DNA of 56,149 nucleotides from an uncultured Bacteroidales bacterium (GCA_900317745.1 ONHW01000017.1:1-56149), one strand, 5' to 3'. Positions 40,057 through 49,107 are shown, numbered from the stretch's first letter. The notes: generated from the sequence alone by a model not told the origin. Numbers and translations are program-made.

Positions 40057-40377
40057 ATGATAATTACTACTACACCGACCATTGAAGGTCACACGATTAA
40101 GGAGTACAAAGGACTTGTATCCGGAGAGGTTATATTCGGAATGAACTTCCTGAAAGATTTTGGTGCGTCGCTTCGCGACTTTTTCGGAGGTCGTACGGAC
40201 AGTTACGAAAAAGCCATGCTTGAAGGTCGCGAGACAGCGCAGCAAGAGATGCGTGAGCGTGCCGAGAAACTTGGTGCCAACGCCATTGTCGGAGTCAGCT
40301 TCGGTTATGAGACAATGGGTCAAGCCAACGGCATGATCATGATCTCAGTCAGCGGCACAGCCGTAAAGATAGACTGA
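40057..40377 (+). CDS. YbjQ/DUF74 family protein
   Basis: 106 residues from the ATG at 40057 (MIITTTPTIEGHTIKEYKGL); a TTG three codons earlier is less likely. It has the family pattern of a pentamer-forming YbjQ protein (ARETAQ-like EGRETAQQEMRERAEKLGAN, then AIVGVSFGYETMG). Function unknown; often annotated as heavy-metal binding without proof. It has its own promoter at 39971-40002. Confidence 0.87.
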   Translation: MIITTTPTIEGHTIKEYKGLVSGEVIFGMNFLKDFGASLRDFFGGRTDSYEKAMLEGRETAQQEMRERAEKLGANAIVGVSFGYETMGQANGMIMISVSGTAVKID

Positions 40378-40410
40378 TGAGATACGACGCAAACATAACT
40401 CAGCAGCAAT

Positions 40411-40905
40411 ATGAAACGACTTCGTGATATAGCAGGCTATGTGCTTGGCGGAGTGCTGTTTGTAGTGCTATTGCCAACGCTTATGTGGCTGGCGTCGGGT
40501 ATGCCGGCATTGGAACATATTGGTGCGTTGCGCGCATCGTTGACCGGAGTGTTGATGCTTGGCGGGCTATCGCTCAGCGTTTGTACTATCGTCTATATGA
40601 AACGTCGCGGCAAAGGCAACCCGATGGATGCGTTCGGGCACGAAGTGGCTCCGCGCACACAACATCTGATGACTGACGGACCTTACCGCCTCAACCGCAA
40701 TCCGATGCTGACAGGAACGCTGATCTATCTTGCATCGTTCATCGTCTGGCTTTGGACATGGCAGGCGGTATTGGTGTGGTGCGTGTTCTTTGCGATCATG
40801 TTCGTGCAAGTGCTGACCGAAGAGAAACGTCTCAGTCGAGACTTTGGCGAGGAATACGAAGCCTATTGCCGGTGTACAGGGCGGTTCTTGCCATTCAGAT
40901 TATGA
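40411..40905 (+). CDS. Isoprenylcysteine methyltransferase-like membrane protein
   Basis: 164 residues with about four membrane segments. The C-terminal half has the ICMT/phosphatidylethanolamine methyltransferase-like signature: GPYRLNRNPMLTGTLI, then EEKRLSRDFGEEYEAYC. Such proteins methylate lipids or small thiols at the membrane; the substrate is unknown. It is followed 13 bases later by the YjbR-like gene. Confidence 0.82.
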   Translation: MKRLRDIAGYVLGGVLFVVLLPTLMWLASGMPALEHIGALRASLTGVLMLGGLSLSVCTIVYMKRRGKGNPMDAFGHEVAPRTQHLMTDGPYRLNRNPMLTGTLIYLASFIVWLWTWQAVLVWCVFFAIMFVQVLTEEKRLSRDFGEEYEAYCRCTGRFLPFRL

Positions 40906-40918
40906 CGACAAAAAGACT

Positions 40919-41263
40919 ATGAATATTGAAGAATATAGGGATTACTGCCTATCGTTAGGTGCGGATGTGGAGGAGAAGTTTCCTTTCGTCAAGTTCATGA
41001 ACGGTGACGGAGTGCTGGTGTTCTACGTAAGCGGGCACATGTTCTGCTTCTTCGATATCAATGATTTTCAGGTCGTCTCGCTCAAGTGCCAGCTGGAACG
41101 GATAGACGAGCTGAAGGCTGAGTATGATTGTGTCGGTAACCCGTACAACGAGTCGCCGAAACATTGGATAGGACTTGATCCGCACACCTCGCCGGACGAA
41201 TTGACGCGCGAGCTCATCCGCAATTCGTACGAGATTGTCAAAGCCAAATACGGAAAAAAATGA
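40919..41263 (+). CDS. MmcQ/YjbR family protein
   Basis: 114 residues from the ATG at 40919 (MNIEEYRDYCLSLGADVEEK), the usual start for this family. It has FPFVKFMNGDGVLVFYVSGH in the middle and SPKHWIGLDPHTSPDELTRE near the end. YjbR-like proteins have a CyaY-like fold; the function is not settled. The stop overlaps the DUF4153 gene start by four bases (ATGA). Confidence 0.88.
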   Translation: MNIEEYRDYCLSLGADVEEKFPFVKFMNGDGVLVFYVSGHMFCFFDINDFQVVSLKCQLERIDELKAEYDCVGNPYNESPKHWIGLDPHTSPDELTRELIRNSYEIVKAKYGKK

Positions 41264-42963
41264 ATATAGAATCTCTCAAACAACGTTTGTCGCTTCGCAA
41301 CATCAGTGAGACACTTCTTCGCGTAGTAAAGCGCTTTCCTGTTGCGACCGTACTGGTGGTTGCTCAGACCGCTGTGCTTTCTTATATGGTGGCAACCGAG
41401 ACGGAGCCCGGTAGCAAGTTATTGTGCCTTCTTGCGTTTCTGTCAGCCGGGCTCTTTATCAGCATTGCGACCTCGTTGTGGGGCGAAGAACAGCGTGACC
41501 GTCGGCTCAGATGGATAGTAGAAGGCGTGTCGCTTGGCGTATGTGCCTTGTATTGCGTGCTTGTTTTCCTGACGGATGTGATCCCCAACCGTGAACTGCC
41601 AGCGTTCAAGATAGGCAACGCAGCATGGATAGCGCTTGTCGTACTGCTCATCCCGTTCGGCTCTTTCTTGCGGGAAAAAGACGACCTCAAAGTGTGGCAT
41701 TTCATTCTGTCGCTATGCGGAGCATTGCTCATCAGCGGTATTGTGGCATGGGTGATGACAGGCGGATTGGAAGGCCTACTCTTCGGAACGGCTGCCCTCT
41801 TTGATTTTGACGCAGGAAAGAAACTGCCGTTGGTGATAATGATTGTGTGCACGGTGTTGCTCTTTTGGATGTTGCTTTTGGCACTTATCCCTCAGTCCGA
41901 ACGCAAGCACAACGCTTCGTCGTCAATGCCGTCTTTCCTAACGAAAATCGTCTCGTGGTTGTTACTTCCGTTGTTAGGGTGTTACATTCTGGTTCTATAT
42001 GCCTACGGTCTCAATATCCTGATTCAATGGGAACTACCAAAAGGTATGATTTCATGGCTTGTGTCAGCCGTAATGGCAGTTTATGTCCTATGTTATGTTC
42101 TGCTTTATCCGCAAGTGACGCACCAAGAATCGTGGCAAAGTAAAGTGCTTACTCGCTGGCTTCCGATAGTTATCCTGCCGCTGTTAATTCTGATGTCAGT
42201 TGGCGTTGTGCGCCGTTTCGCGGACTACGGCGTCACTCCACCCCGGCTCTACCTGCTGACTTTGCTGCTGTGGTTCTATGCTATCTGTATCGTTATGCTC
42301 GTAGTGCCACGCAAGCGCTTCCGCTGGATCGCACTATCTTTTGCGGCTCTGTTCATCCTGTCTTCCGGACATCCGCTCAATTATTACCGTCTCTGCCGGC
42401 CGTATTTGTCGGCGAAGATAGACAAGGTGATTGCCGAGAAAGGTCTGCAAGTGCCGTTCAAATGGTATTCCCTGTATCAAGAATCGTCGGAGGACGATGA
42501 ATTGGACAAACTGGATAAAGAAATAACCTATATGAAAAGTTGTTACGGGAAGGAATATATCAGCCGTTGGATTGGAGACAGCGAACGGTATTTTTCCCGA
42601 GAAAGCGAATCAGAAGCAACGCGTGTAGAAATCCGGAATATATACTATACCAGACACCCATCCGGAAACCTTTGTCCGCAGGGATATGCTACATTCCGCT
42701 GGGTGGACAACAGCTCCAATGAGTTACCTGCCAAACTAACGGAAGACAGTATAGTGAACGGTGTATTGCACGTGCCGTATAAGGATGCTATTCTTTTGTT
42801 TGACACTGCTGCTATCCGGCAGACAAACCAAGACAAAGTACATTTTGTTATCCCATCCTTGAACGGCAAAGTGGCATGTTCGGCACAAAATATATCTATC
42901 TCCACGTATTCGGATCGCACGATTGAAATCCGGTACAGTGGCTATATGTTTGCAAAAGAATGA
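41260..42963 (+). CDS. DUF4153 membrane protein
   Basis: 567 residues. About ten to twelve membrane segments occupy residues 25 to about 370 (for example VATVLVVAQTAVLSYMVATE and LYLLTLLLWFYAICIVMLVV), followed by a soluble C-terminal domain (about 380-567) without catalytic motifs I recognise. It matches the DUF4153 pattern of Bacteroidetes. It overlaps its neighbours on both sides by 4 bases, so YjbR, DUF4153 and the acetyltransferase are probably co-translated. Confidence 0.82.
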   Translation: MNIESLKQRLSLRNISETLLRVVKRFPVATVLVVAQTAVLSYMVATETEPGSKLLCLLAFLSAGLFISIATSLWGEEQRDRRLRWIVEGVSLGVCALYCVLVFLTDVIPNRELPAFKIGNAAWIALVVLLIPFGSFLREKDDLKVWHFILSLCGALLISGIVAWVMTGGLEGLLFGTAALFDFDAGKKLPLVIMIVCTVLLFWMLLLALIPQSERKHNASSSMPSFLTKIVSWLLLPLLGCYILVLYAYGLNILIQWELPKGMISWLVSAVMAVYVLCYVLLYPQVTHQESWQSKVLTRWLPIVILPLLILMSVGVVRRFADYGVTPPRLYLLTLLLWFYAICIVMLVVPRKRFRWIALSFAALFILSSGHPLNYYRLCRPYLSAKIDKVIAEKGLQVPFKWYSLYQESSEDDELDKLDKEITYMKSCYGKEYISRWIGDSERYFSRESESEATRVEIRNIYYTRHPSGNLCPQGYATFRWVDNSSNELPAKLTEDSIVNGVLHVPYKDAILLFDTAAIRQTNQDKVHFVIPSLNGKVACSAQNISISTYSDRTIEIRYSGYMFAKE

Positions 42964-43514
42964 GAACAGAACGAGAGAAAATGCTGGCAGGCGAAATGTA
43001 TAACGCCTGTGACGCGGAGTTGTTGGCAGACCTCAACCGCGTGAAAGTGCTGTGTCAGCAGTACAACAACCTGCTGCCGACGGATTTTGCGGGACGAAAC
43101 AAGATGATTCGCGAGATATTGGGTCAGGCGGATGAAGATACGTTCATCAACCAGCCATTCTATTGCGACTACGGCAAGCATATCCGCGTGGGCAAGCGTT
43201 TCTTTGCGAACTTCGGATGGATAGTGTTGGACGAGGCGTACGTGACAATCGGTGACGACTGTTTCTTAGGACCGGGCGTGCATATCTACTGCGCGTGTCA
43301 CAGCACCGACCCGCGCGAGCGCAAGACGCGTCAGGAGTGGGCTAAACCTGTAACCATCGGCAATGATGTGTGGATAGGCGGCAATGTGACCATTCTGCCC
43401 GGTGTAACGATCGGTGACAACTGCACGATAGGCGCCGGAGCGGTCGTCACGCACGATATTCCCGCGAACTCCATTGCTGCCGGTAATCCCGCCAAAATAA
43501 TCAAGAAATTGTGA
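42960..43514 (+). CDS. Sugar O-acetyltransferase (maltose/galactoside type)
   Basis: 184 residues. The N-terminal Mac domain (MRTEREKMLAGEMYNACDAE) precedes a left-handed beta-helix of hexapeptide repeats (VTIGDDCFLGPGVHIYCACH, IGNDVWIGGNVTILPGVTIG). The acetyl-CoA-dependent catalytic His is in CACHSTDP. The end AAGNPAKIIKKL is typical. It probably acetylates small sugars or thio-galactosides. A second member of this family is at 53560. Confidence 0.92.
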   Translation: MRTEREKMLAGEMYNACDAELLADLNRVKVLCQQYNNLLPTDFAGRNKMIREILGQADEDTFINQPFYCDYGKHIRVGKRFFANFGWIVLDEAYVTIGDDCFLGPGVHIYCACHSTDPRERKTRQEWAKPVTIGNDVWIGGNVTILPGVTIGDNCTIGAGAVVTHDIPANSIAAGNPAKIIKKL

Positions 43515-43580
43515 AAATCAATCAACTTATAGCAGCCCAATCGATGAGTATGCAAAGTTAAAAACAATCCGGTATAAGAA

Positions 43581-44492
43581 ATGAATAAACACTCCTTCGG
43601 ACAACGGGTAATAGGTATCGGTGAGACGGTTTTGGATATTCTGTTCAAGGATAACCGACCGCAAAAAGCCGTTCCCGGCGGCTCGACGTTCAACAGCATC
43701 ATTTCGCTCGGTCGTGCAGGCGTGCCGTGTGCTATGGTGACCGAGGTCGGCGATGACCATATCGGCGACATGACTTGTCAGTTTCTGCGCGAGAACGGTG
43801 TGTCCGATGCGTTCGTTCGCCGTCGCAAGGGCACAAAATCGCATGTCACGCTGGCGTTTCTGGACGAGCACAACGATGCGCAGTATATCTTCTACAAGGA
43901 TCACGCGTCTGCGGCTTTGGATGGCGAGTTGCCACATATACAGGAAGATGATATGGTTCTTTTCGGTTCGTTCTTTGCCATCAATCCCGCTATCCGTCCA
44001 GCCGTTCGTTCGATGTTAAGCGAAGCGCACAACGTAGGAGCGTGGCTGTACTATGACATCAATTTCCGCAAGACGCACATCGCAGATATCCCTGATGTGA
44101 TGCCGAACATCGAGGAGAACATGCGGCTGGCAAATGTCGTGCGCGGGTCGATGGAAGATTTCGGGTATCTGTACAACCTGACCGATGCCGATGCTATCTA
44201 CGCACGTGTACGGCGGTTCTGCTCCACCCTGATCCTGACGGACGGCGCACGTACCATACGCGTTTATACGCCGGAAGGTTGCGCTACGTATCCTGTTAAG
44301 CCTATCGAGACCGTCAGTACAGTAGGAGCCGGAGACAACTTCAATGCCGGATATATCTATGCTATACGCAATGGCATTGACAATCCGGCAGCACGCATCG
44401 CAATGGCGCAACGCTGGAGTCAGGATGTATGCCGGCAATTAGGCAACAATATATCCGACGAACTGGTTACGCAGTTACAATTACGCAGATAA
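43581..44492 (+). CDS. PfkB family carbohydrate kinase
   Basis: 303 residues. N-terminal GIGETVLDILFKDNRPQKAV and GGSTFNSIISLGRAG, then the PfkB signature 2 with the catalytic Asp in STVGAGDNFNAGYIYA. It phosphorylates a sugar; fructokinase or ribokinase would fit, but the substrate cannot be told. It lies between the acetyltransferase and a Nudix gene, with a 66-base gap upstream that holds nothing recognisable. Confidence 0.92.
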   Translation: MNKHSFGQRVIGIGETVLDILFKDNRPQKAVPGGSTFNSIISLGRAGVPCAMVTEVGDDHIGDMTCQFLRENGVSDAFVRRRKGTKSHVTLAFLDEHNDAQYIFYKDHASAALDGELPHIQEDDMVLFGSFFAINPAIRPAVRSMLSEAHNVGAWLYYDINFRKTHIADIPDVMPNIEENMRLANVVRGSMEDFGYLYNLTDADAIYARVRRFCSTLILTDGARTIRVYTPEGCATYPVKPIETVSTVGAGDNFNAGYIYAIRNGIDNPAARIAMAQRWSQDVCRQLGNNISDELVTQLQLRR

Positions 44493-44504
44493 GACAGAAT
44501 TACA

Positions 44505-44993
44505 ATGACAGACTACACAAAAACATCAAGCGGCTTATACGCCTATCAATACCCGCGTCCATCGGTGACGGCAGACGCCGTACTCTTTGCCGAACGCGCA
44601 GGAGAAGTGTTTGTGCTACTCATTAGGCGCGGTAACGAGCCTTACAAAGGTTGCTGGGCTTTCCCCGGAGGATTCCTCAACATGGATGAAACGGTGGCTC
44701 GTTGCGCCGAGCGCGAACTGGAAGAAGAGACAGGTATCAAGCTGACCGGCATGCAGTTAGTGGGCATCTATTCCGATGTGGAACGCGATCCGCGCGGACG
44801 CGTCATCACCGCAGCGTATTCCGCAATGACGACTATGCAGGAAGCCACTGCTGCCGATGATGCAGCCGCAGCACAATGGTGGCCGCTGAACGCCCTACCC
44901 CAACTCGCCTTCGACCATGAGACGATTCTCAGGGACGCAATGAGGGTTATGAAAATCAAAGAAAGCGGTATCTGTGCAACAAAATTGAAGTAA
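44505..44993 (+). CDS. Nudix hydrolase
   Basis: 162 residues. The Nudix box reads GFLNMDE, seven residues, RELEEETGI, fitting GX5EX7REUXEEXGU. The N-terminal YAYQYPRPSVTADAVLF and RRGNEPYKGCWAFPGG are typical of the ADP-ribose/NADH-type group, but the substrate is not certain. It ends 6 bases before the WYL gene start, so it may be co-transcribed with it. Confidence 0.9.
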   Translation: MTDYTKTSSGLYAYQYPRPSVTADAVLFAERAGEVFVLLIRRGNEPYKGCWAFPGGFLNMDETVARCAERELEEETGIKLTGMQLVGIYSDVERDPRGRVITAAYSAMTTMQEATAADDAAAAQWWPLNALPQLAFDHETILRDAMRVMKIKESGICATKLK

Positions 44994-44999
44994 CAGACA

Positions 45000-45932
45000 A
45001 TGTCCAAACTCAATACCGCATTGCTCTTTCGCTCCTATATCTGGTTGACGGAAACCATTTATTCAGCCGGTTACATCACTCGTCAGGAGATTGATGACAA
45101 ATGGGCGCGAAACACGACGCTCAATCATCACAACGAAAGCCATATTCCCGAGCGCACCTTTCATAACTGGAAAAATGCTATTCAGGATCTGTTTCAGATT
45201 GTTATTGCTTGTGATCGCTCGCGAGGTAGCGCGTACTACATTGAGAACAAAGACGACCTGAAGCACGATGACGTTCGTGCGTGGATGCTGAACACGTTTG
45301 CCGTCAACACGCTTGTCAGCGAAAGCCGGGATATCAACCGGCAGATCTTGTTCGAGAAGATTCCTTCAGGGCAGCATTTTCTGGCACCGATCATTGAGGC
45401 GATGAGGGACAAGGTGGTACTCAAGATGACCTATCAGAGTTTCAGCAAGTCGCATTCTGCTACTTTTATCGTCAAACCGTATTGTGTTAAAGTGTATAGG
45501 CAACGCTGGTATATGTTAGGCAAGTCTGAAGTCTCTGAACTTCGTATGTATGCGTTGGACCGCATCGTAGAGCTACAACCGACCGGCAAACATTACAGGT
45601 TGCCTGCAAACTTTGACGCCGAGGCGTATTTCGCCCATTTGGTCGGAGTAAGTGATGTAAAAAACAAGCCGGAGTTTGTTTCCGTCCGCGTCAATAAGCA
45701 TCAAGCCGATTATCTGCGCACTTTGCCTATCCACGATTCACAACACGAAGAAGAAAGGAATAAGGACTATTCTATATTCCGGTATTTTGTAGTACCAAAT
45801 TTTGAGTTTGTGCAAGAACTTCGCGCACAAGGCTCGGCTCTGCAAGTTTTGGAGCCCAAATGGCTTGCCGACCGAATGAGGAAAGAAAGCAAAAAAGTTA
45901 CCGCACTATATGAAGATGAACAACGCAAATAG
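45000..45932 (+). CDS. WYL-domain transcriptional regulator, second paralogue
   Basis: 310 residues, clearly paralogous to the protein at 33753: N-terminal LLFRSYIWLTETIYSAGYIT and FHNWKNAIQDLFQIVIACDR; WYL domain with KPYCVKVYRQRWYMLGKSEV, where the third signature residue is Met instead of Leu. Its stop lies 23 bases inside the next gene, an unknown protein with a GESHY motif. Regulators of this class in this position often control the adjacent gene. Confidence 0.88.
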   Translation: MSKLNTALLFRSYIWLTETIYSAGYITRQEIDDKWARNTTLNHHNESHIPERTFHNWKNAIQDLFQIVIACDRSRGSAYYIENKDDLKHDDVRAWMLNTFAVNTLVSESRDINRQILFEKIPSGQHFLAPIIEAMRDKVVLKMTYQSFSKSHSATFIVKPYCVKVYRQRWYMLGKSEVSELRMYALDRIVELQPTGKHYRLPANFDAEAYFAHLVGVSDVKNKPEFVSVRVNKHQADYLRTLPIHDSQHEEERNKDYSIFRYFVVPNFEFVQELRAQGSALQVLEPKWLADRMRKESKKVTALYEDEQRK

Positions 45933-46584
45933 TGAATTGTATTCTTTAGATATCGACTGCCAATTATTGGCAATCGAAAATTTAAAGTGGTTACCATGGG
46001 TTGGCAATGAGTATTTTGATAGCGAGCGCCGCATATTGATTGTCGGCGAGTCGCACTATCTGACAGGCTCGAAATCCAATCGGTTAGAAGCTGAGAAGCT
46101 GAATTTTACCCTCAATGTAATACAAACTTTCTGCATTGATCACAGGGAACTACAACCCACTTTTGACAATCTCAACCGATGCTTGTTCGGCAAGAAGAAC
46201 CCGAAGAAAAAAGTGCGCACGGAAATGTGGAAACAACTTGCGTTTTATAACTTCGTTCAACGTCCCATGGAGTCAATTGATGAGCGTCCGACAAATGAGG
46301 ATTTGAAGACAGGCTGGAAAGTATTTGCCGAACTAATTAAGATTTTGAAGCCGACACATTGCATTTTCATTGGCTTTGCTGCAGCGGATAGTAGCAGTAA
46401 ACAGTATAAATGCAATCATAGCAAAGAGAAAGTCGGCAGATCTGCTGCGCGCCTCTTTTCCGTCAAGTTAGATGAGCAAACTATAATTCAGTGCATAGCT
46501 ATCAAACATACTTCGCAGTATTTTTCTTGGGAAAAGTGGCATGATTTATTAACAAACAAAAATTTTCTTACCAGACTGCAATAA
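45910..46584 (+). CDS. Unknown protein with a uracil-glycosylase-like start
   Basis: 224 residues, not firmly recognised. After about 40 residues it has RRILIVGESHYLTGSKSN, a pattern seen near the start of the uracil-DNA-glycosylase-like fold, and further on FIGFAAADSSSKQYKCNH and IKHTSQYFSW, where a UDG-like fold would have the second motif. The match is weak. It overlaps the WYL gene by 23 bases, so the two are co-translated. Base composition is somewhat AT-richer than the neighbours. The start at 45916 is also possible. Confidence 0.6.
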   Translation: MKMNNANSELYSLDIDCQLLAIENLKWLPWVGNEYFDSERRILIVGESHYLTGSKSNRLEAEKLNFTLNVIQTFCIDHRELQPTFDNLNRCLFGKKNPKKKVRTEMWKQLAFYNFVQRPMESIDERPTNEDLKTGWKVFAELIKILKPTHCIFIGFAAADSSSKQYKCNHSKEKVGRSAARLFSVKLDEQTIIQCIAIKHTSQYFSWEKWHDLLTNKNFLTRLQ

Positions 46585-46610
46585 TTTGGCAGTTTGGAAT
46601 TGTAATTTTG

Positions 46611-46635
46611 CAGCGTGATTGAACAAGTCACGCTG
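46611..46635 (+). terminator. Hairpin between the unknown gene and the small ORF
   Basis: CAGCGTGA (46611-46618) pairs with TCACGCTG (46628-46635): an 8-bp perfect stem with a 9-base loop, followed by TAACTTTATTATT. It fits a terminator of the WYL/unknown pair; an upstream TAATTTTG (46603-46610) might also act as a promoter element. Confidence 0.5.
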
Positions 46636-46670
46636 TAACTTTATTATTAACGTAATAGTCTTAATGCATT

Positions 46671-46784
46671 ATGGGTAAATTTGAGAGAATCGCAAACAAG
46701 ATATGTGACCTGTTCGGGGTTACTGCAACCGACGACCAATCAGGAGAGTCTTCGTCATCGGATATAGAAGAAACAGAAATATAA
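46671..46784 (+). CDS. Small acidic ORF, 37 residues
   Basis: MGKFERIANKICDLFGVTAT, then an acidic, serine-rich end (SSSSDIEETEI). No family recognised. It sits 18 bases before the unknown gene at 46803. The amphipathic N-terminus and the acidic tail look protein-like, but the length leaves real doubt. Confidence 0.4.
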   Translation: MGKFERIANKICDLFGVTATDDQSGESSSSDIEETEI

Positions 46785-46802
46785 TCATTTAAACTTTATA
46801 AT

Positions 46803-47477
46803 ATGGAAACTTCGTATAATAATGCAGACATCAGACATGTCGAGCAGGAAATCTTGAAAATCAGTACGAGCAAAACGCCAAAAGACACGGAACAGGTGAA
46901 GACTCTTCTTCGCCTGCGTAAGTCTATGATTGACAGTCGGGCGCGTGCATATGAGAAAGAATTTCTTCCTGTAATCAAGGAATTTAACTTGGCTACCGAG
47001 CGCGCACTCAAAGATTTGTATGATGTGGCTCATCGTTACTATGAGTACATGGCAACCTTTGATTACGGAATCCAATTGGTAGCGCGATTACACTTTACAA
47101 GCACCTACCCTCACCTGCATCCCTTTCAATCTACCGACCGATTCCGGATATGGAAAGCATTGCTTGAGTATGGATGGAACCCGCTGTTTCAGGCAGGATT
47201 AACAGAAGTACCTTTATTGTTTCCCTATGATGTCAATAAGTCTTTCCCGCTGTTTGCCGGCATGTATGAGCAGACACAACTCGCATACTGGCGAGGCGGA
47301 GGATTTTTTGCGGATGCGCAGGACGATGAGATGGAAAGTTATCGTTTTAACAGCGTGTTCTATCATTTGGCGGAGCATACCTGTTTTGCCCTGACTGATT
47401 TCATCTATGTGCGTGATTTAGAGCCATCCATCGACATCCATTGGGGAGAGCAAAAGTCCTATTCGCGGTTGGGATAG
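46803..47477 (+). CDS. Unknown protein, 224 residues
   Basis: No family recognised. The N-terminal third is helical and charged (VEQEILKISTSKTPKDTEQV, KTLLRLRKSMIDSRARAYEK) and could form a coiled coil; the middle and rear are rich in aromatic residues (YPHLHPFQSTDRFRIWKALL, WRGGGFFADAQDDEMESYRF). There is no signal peptide or membrane helix. Together with the small ORF before it, it may be a two-gene unit. Confidence 0.6.
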   Translation: METSYNNADIRHVEQEILKISTSKTPKDTEQVKTLLRLRKSMIDSRARAYEKEFLPVIKEFNLATERALKDLYDVAHRYYEYMATFDYGIQLVARLHFTSTYPHLHPFQSTDRFRIWKALLEYGWNPLFQAGLTEVPLLFPYDVNKSFPLFAGMYEQTQLAYWRGGGFFADAQDDEMESYRFNSVFYHLAEHTCFALTDFIYVRDLEPSIDIHWGEQKSYSRLG

Positions 47478-47527
47478 TAATTTGGCACGGTATTTGTTCT
47501 CATAGCCGAGGATAAAAACTCGGCTGT

Positions 47528-47707
47528 ATGAAACACTTCTTTTGGGCACTCAAAGTGCTGTTGGTATTGGTTGCAGCACTATCTTATTTCTGCATGATAA
47601 AAGTGCTGTATTGCGGTTGTTGGGCATGCAATACGTGCATCGTAATCGGCGTTCTGGCAACTCTTCTCGGATTGTACGACCGCTATAAAGAATTCCGTGC
47701 CTTGTGA
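47528..47707 (+). CDS. Small membrane protein with clustered cysteines
   Basis: 59 residues with two predicted membrane segments (about 5-25 and 38-52), joined by a short CGCWACNTC loop with four cysteines. Its TGA shares a base with the ATG of the SUMF1-type gene at 47707, so the two are coupled. The function is unknown; the cysteine loop could bind metal or form disulfides. Confidence 0.6.
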   Translation: MKHFFWALKVLLVLVAALSYFCMIKVLYCGCWACNTCIVIGVLATLLGLYDRYKEFRAL

Positions 47708-49023
47708 TGCCTTCCTGCCGTACTGCCATAACCGCTCTGTTGCTGCTTCTTTTGCTGCCCTTGGCAGCGAAGAAACGGCAGCCTGTGCCCGATTCATTGC
47801 AGACGCTCACTTTTGAGGTGAACGGTGTGCCTATTCTAATGCAGCGAGTGGAAGGCGGTTCGTTTGTGATGGGTGCTACGCCCGACCAGCACGACCCGGA
47901 CACCTATACCGACAAGCCTGCGCACCTCGTTTTTCTCTCCCCTTATTATATGGCGACTACCGAAGTCACCAACCGTCTCTGGCGCGCCGTGATGAACGAA
48001 CGCGAGATGCTCAACCTGTCAGGCTATCCCGAACATCCTGTCTCTTTCGTATCCTGGCTTGAAGCACAAGAGTTCATACGGCGGTTGGACAGTATAACAG
48101 GTATGACGTTTCGGCTTCCCACCGAAGCAGAATGGGAGTTTGCGGCGAGAGGAGGAGAACAAAGCAAACATTTCCGTTTTGCAGGATCGAACGAAGCGGA
48201 TACTGTGGGGTGGCTCTTTCCTGTTGCCGGACAATGGACGCACCCGGTGGCAAGCAAACAACCCAACGAACTCGGGCTGTACGACATGACAGGCAATGTA
48301 GCCGAATGGTGTCAGGATATATACGGACCGTATGAGTTGTCCACGCGTCCGGATCCTTGCGGAGCAGATACAGGTTCTTACCGAACCGTACGCGGTGGCA
48401 GTTATGACAACTGTATTGCCAACAGCCATCTGTCAGTGCGAAGTTGGTACACGCCGGAAACATCCGTTGGATATATAGGTTTTCGCGTGGCTTTGACACT
48501 ACCGGATGATCCGATGAGACAGACCATGCCCGAAGAGCCCGAACTCACCCGGAAGATTCGAATCAAAGGGCGCAGACTGAATTTTGCCCTTGTGCCGGGC
48601 GATTTTCCCTACTATATCTCCGAGGAAGTGAGTGCCTCGCTCTGGAAAAAAGTCACAGGCTCCGAACCGCCGGACAAAGAACATGGTATAGCCATCGGCA
48701 TGTCGCAACAAGAACGTATCCGCTTTGCAGAACTAAGCAGCCGCTCAGCCGACCAACCGCTCTCCGTTGCCACGTTGGCAGAAACAGACACCGCACTATC
48801 AAAAGGTGTTATTACGCCACCCAAGCAACACAAACGCCAACGCTCCGTTCGTGCCACACAACGCAGCCGCAGAACACGCAAACAGCTTTCGCCTTGGACA
48901 GAACTTATCGGCGTCAAACTATCACAACCCGATGATCCTGTCCTATTGGATATCAAAGGCGATGTCAGCGATAATCTCCCACTGCGTCTCATCATGAGAT
49001 ATAATCATCAACCAGCAAAATAA
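47707..49023 (+). CDS. Exported SUMF1/formylglycine-generating-enzyme-like protein
   Basis: 438 residues from the ATG at 47707. A hydrophobic N-terminus (AITALLLLLLLPLAA) acts as a signal peptide or anchor. The SUMF1 domain (about 35-265) has GGSFVMGATPDQHDPDTYTD, FRLPTEAEWEFAARGG, MTGNVAEWCQDIYG, VRGGSY and YIGFRVA. The cysteine pair of true FGE enzymes is not clear, so it is more likely a structural or other-activity member. About 170 residues without a recognised domain follow, with a basic stretch (KQHKRQRSVRATQRSRRTRK). A terminator lies at 49041. Confidence 0.85.
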   Translation: MPSCRTAITALLLLLLLPLAAKKRQPVPDSLQTLTFEVNGVPILMQRVEGGSFVMGATPDQHDPDTYTDKPAHLVFLSPYYMATTEVTNRLWRAVMNEREMLNLSGYPEHPVSFVSWLEAQEFIRRLDSITGMTFRLPTEAEWEFAARGGEQSKHFRFAGSNEADTVGWLFPVAGQWTHPVASKQPNELGLYDMTGNVAEWCQDIYGPYELSTRPDPCGADTGSYRTVRGGSYDNCIANSHLSVRSWYTPETSVGYIGFRVALTLPDDPMRQTMPEEPELTRKIRIKGRRLNFALVPGDFPYYISEEVSASLWKKVTGSEPPDKEHGIAIGMSQQERIRFAELSSRSADQPLSVATLAETDTALSKGVITPPKQHKRQRSVRATQRSRRTRKQLSPWTELIGVKLSQPDDPVLLDIKGDVSDNLPLRLIMRYNHQPAK

Positions 49024-49040
49024 CACATTATATGAATTAG

Positions 49041-49070
49041 AAAAGAGACGACAAACGCCTCTTTTTTATT
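49041..49070 (+). terminator. Intrinsic terminator after the SUMF1-type gene
   Basis: AAAAGAG (49041-49047), a short loop region with internal CG/CG pairing, then CTCTTTT followed by TTATT. It lies 18 bases after the stop. Confidence 0.7.
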
Positions 49071-49107
49071 TCAAAATTTACAAATTCGGACGAATTGGAA
49101 CAAAAAA

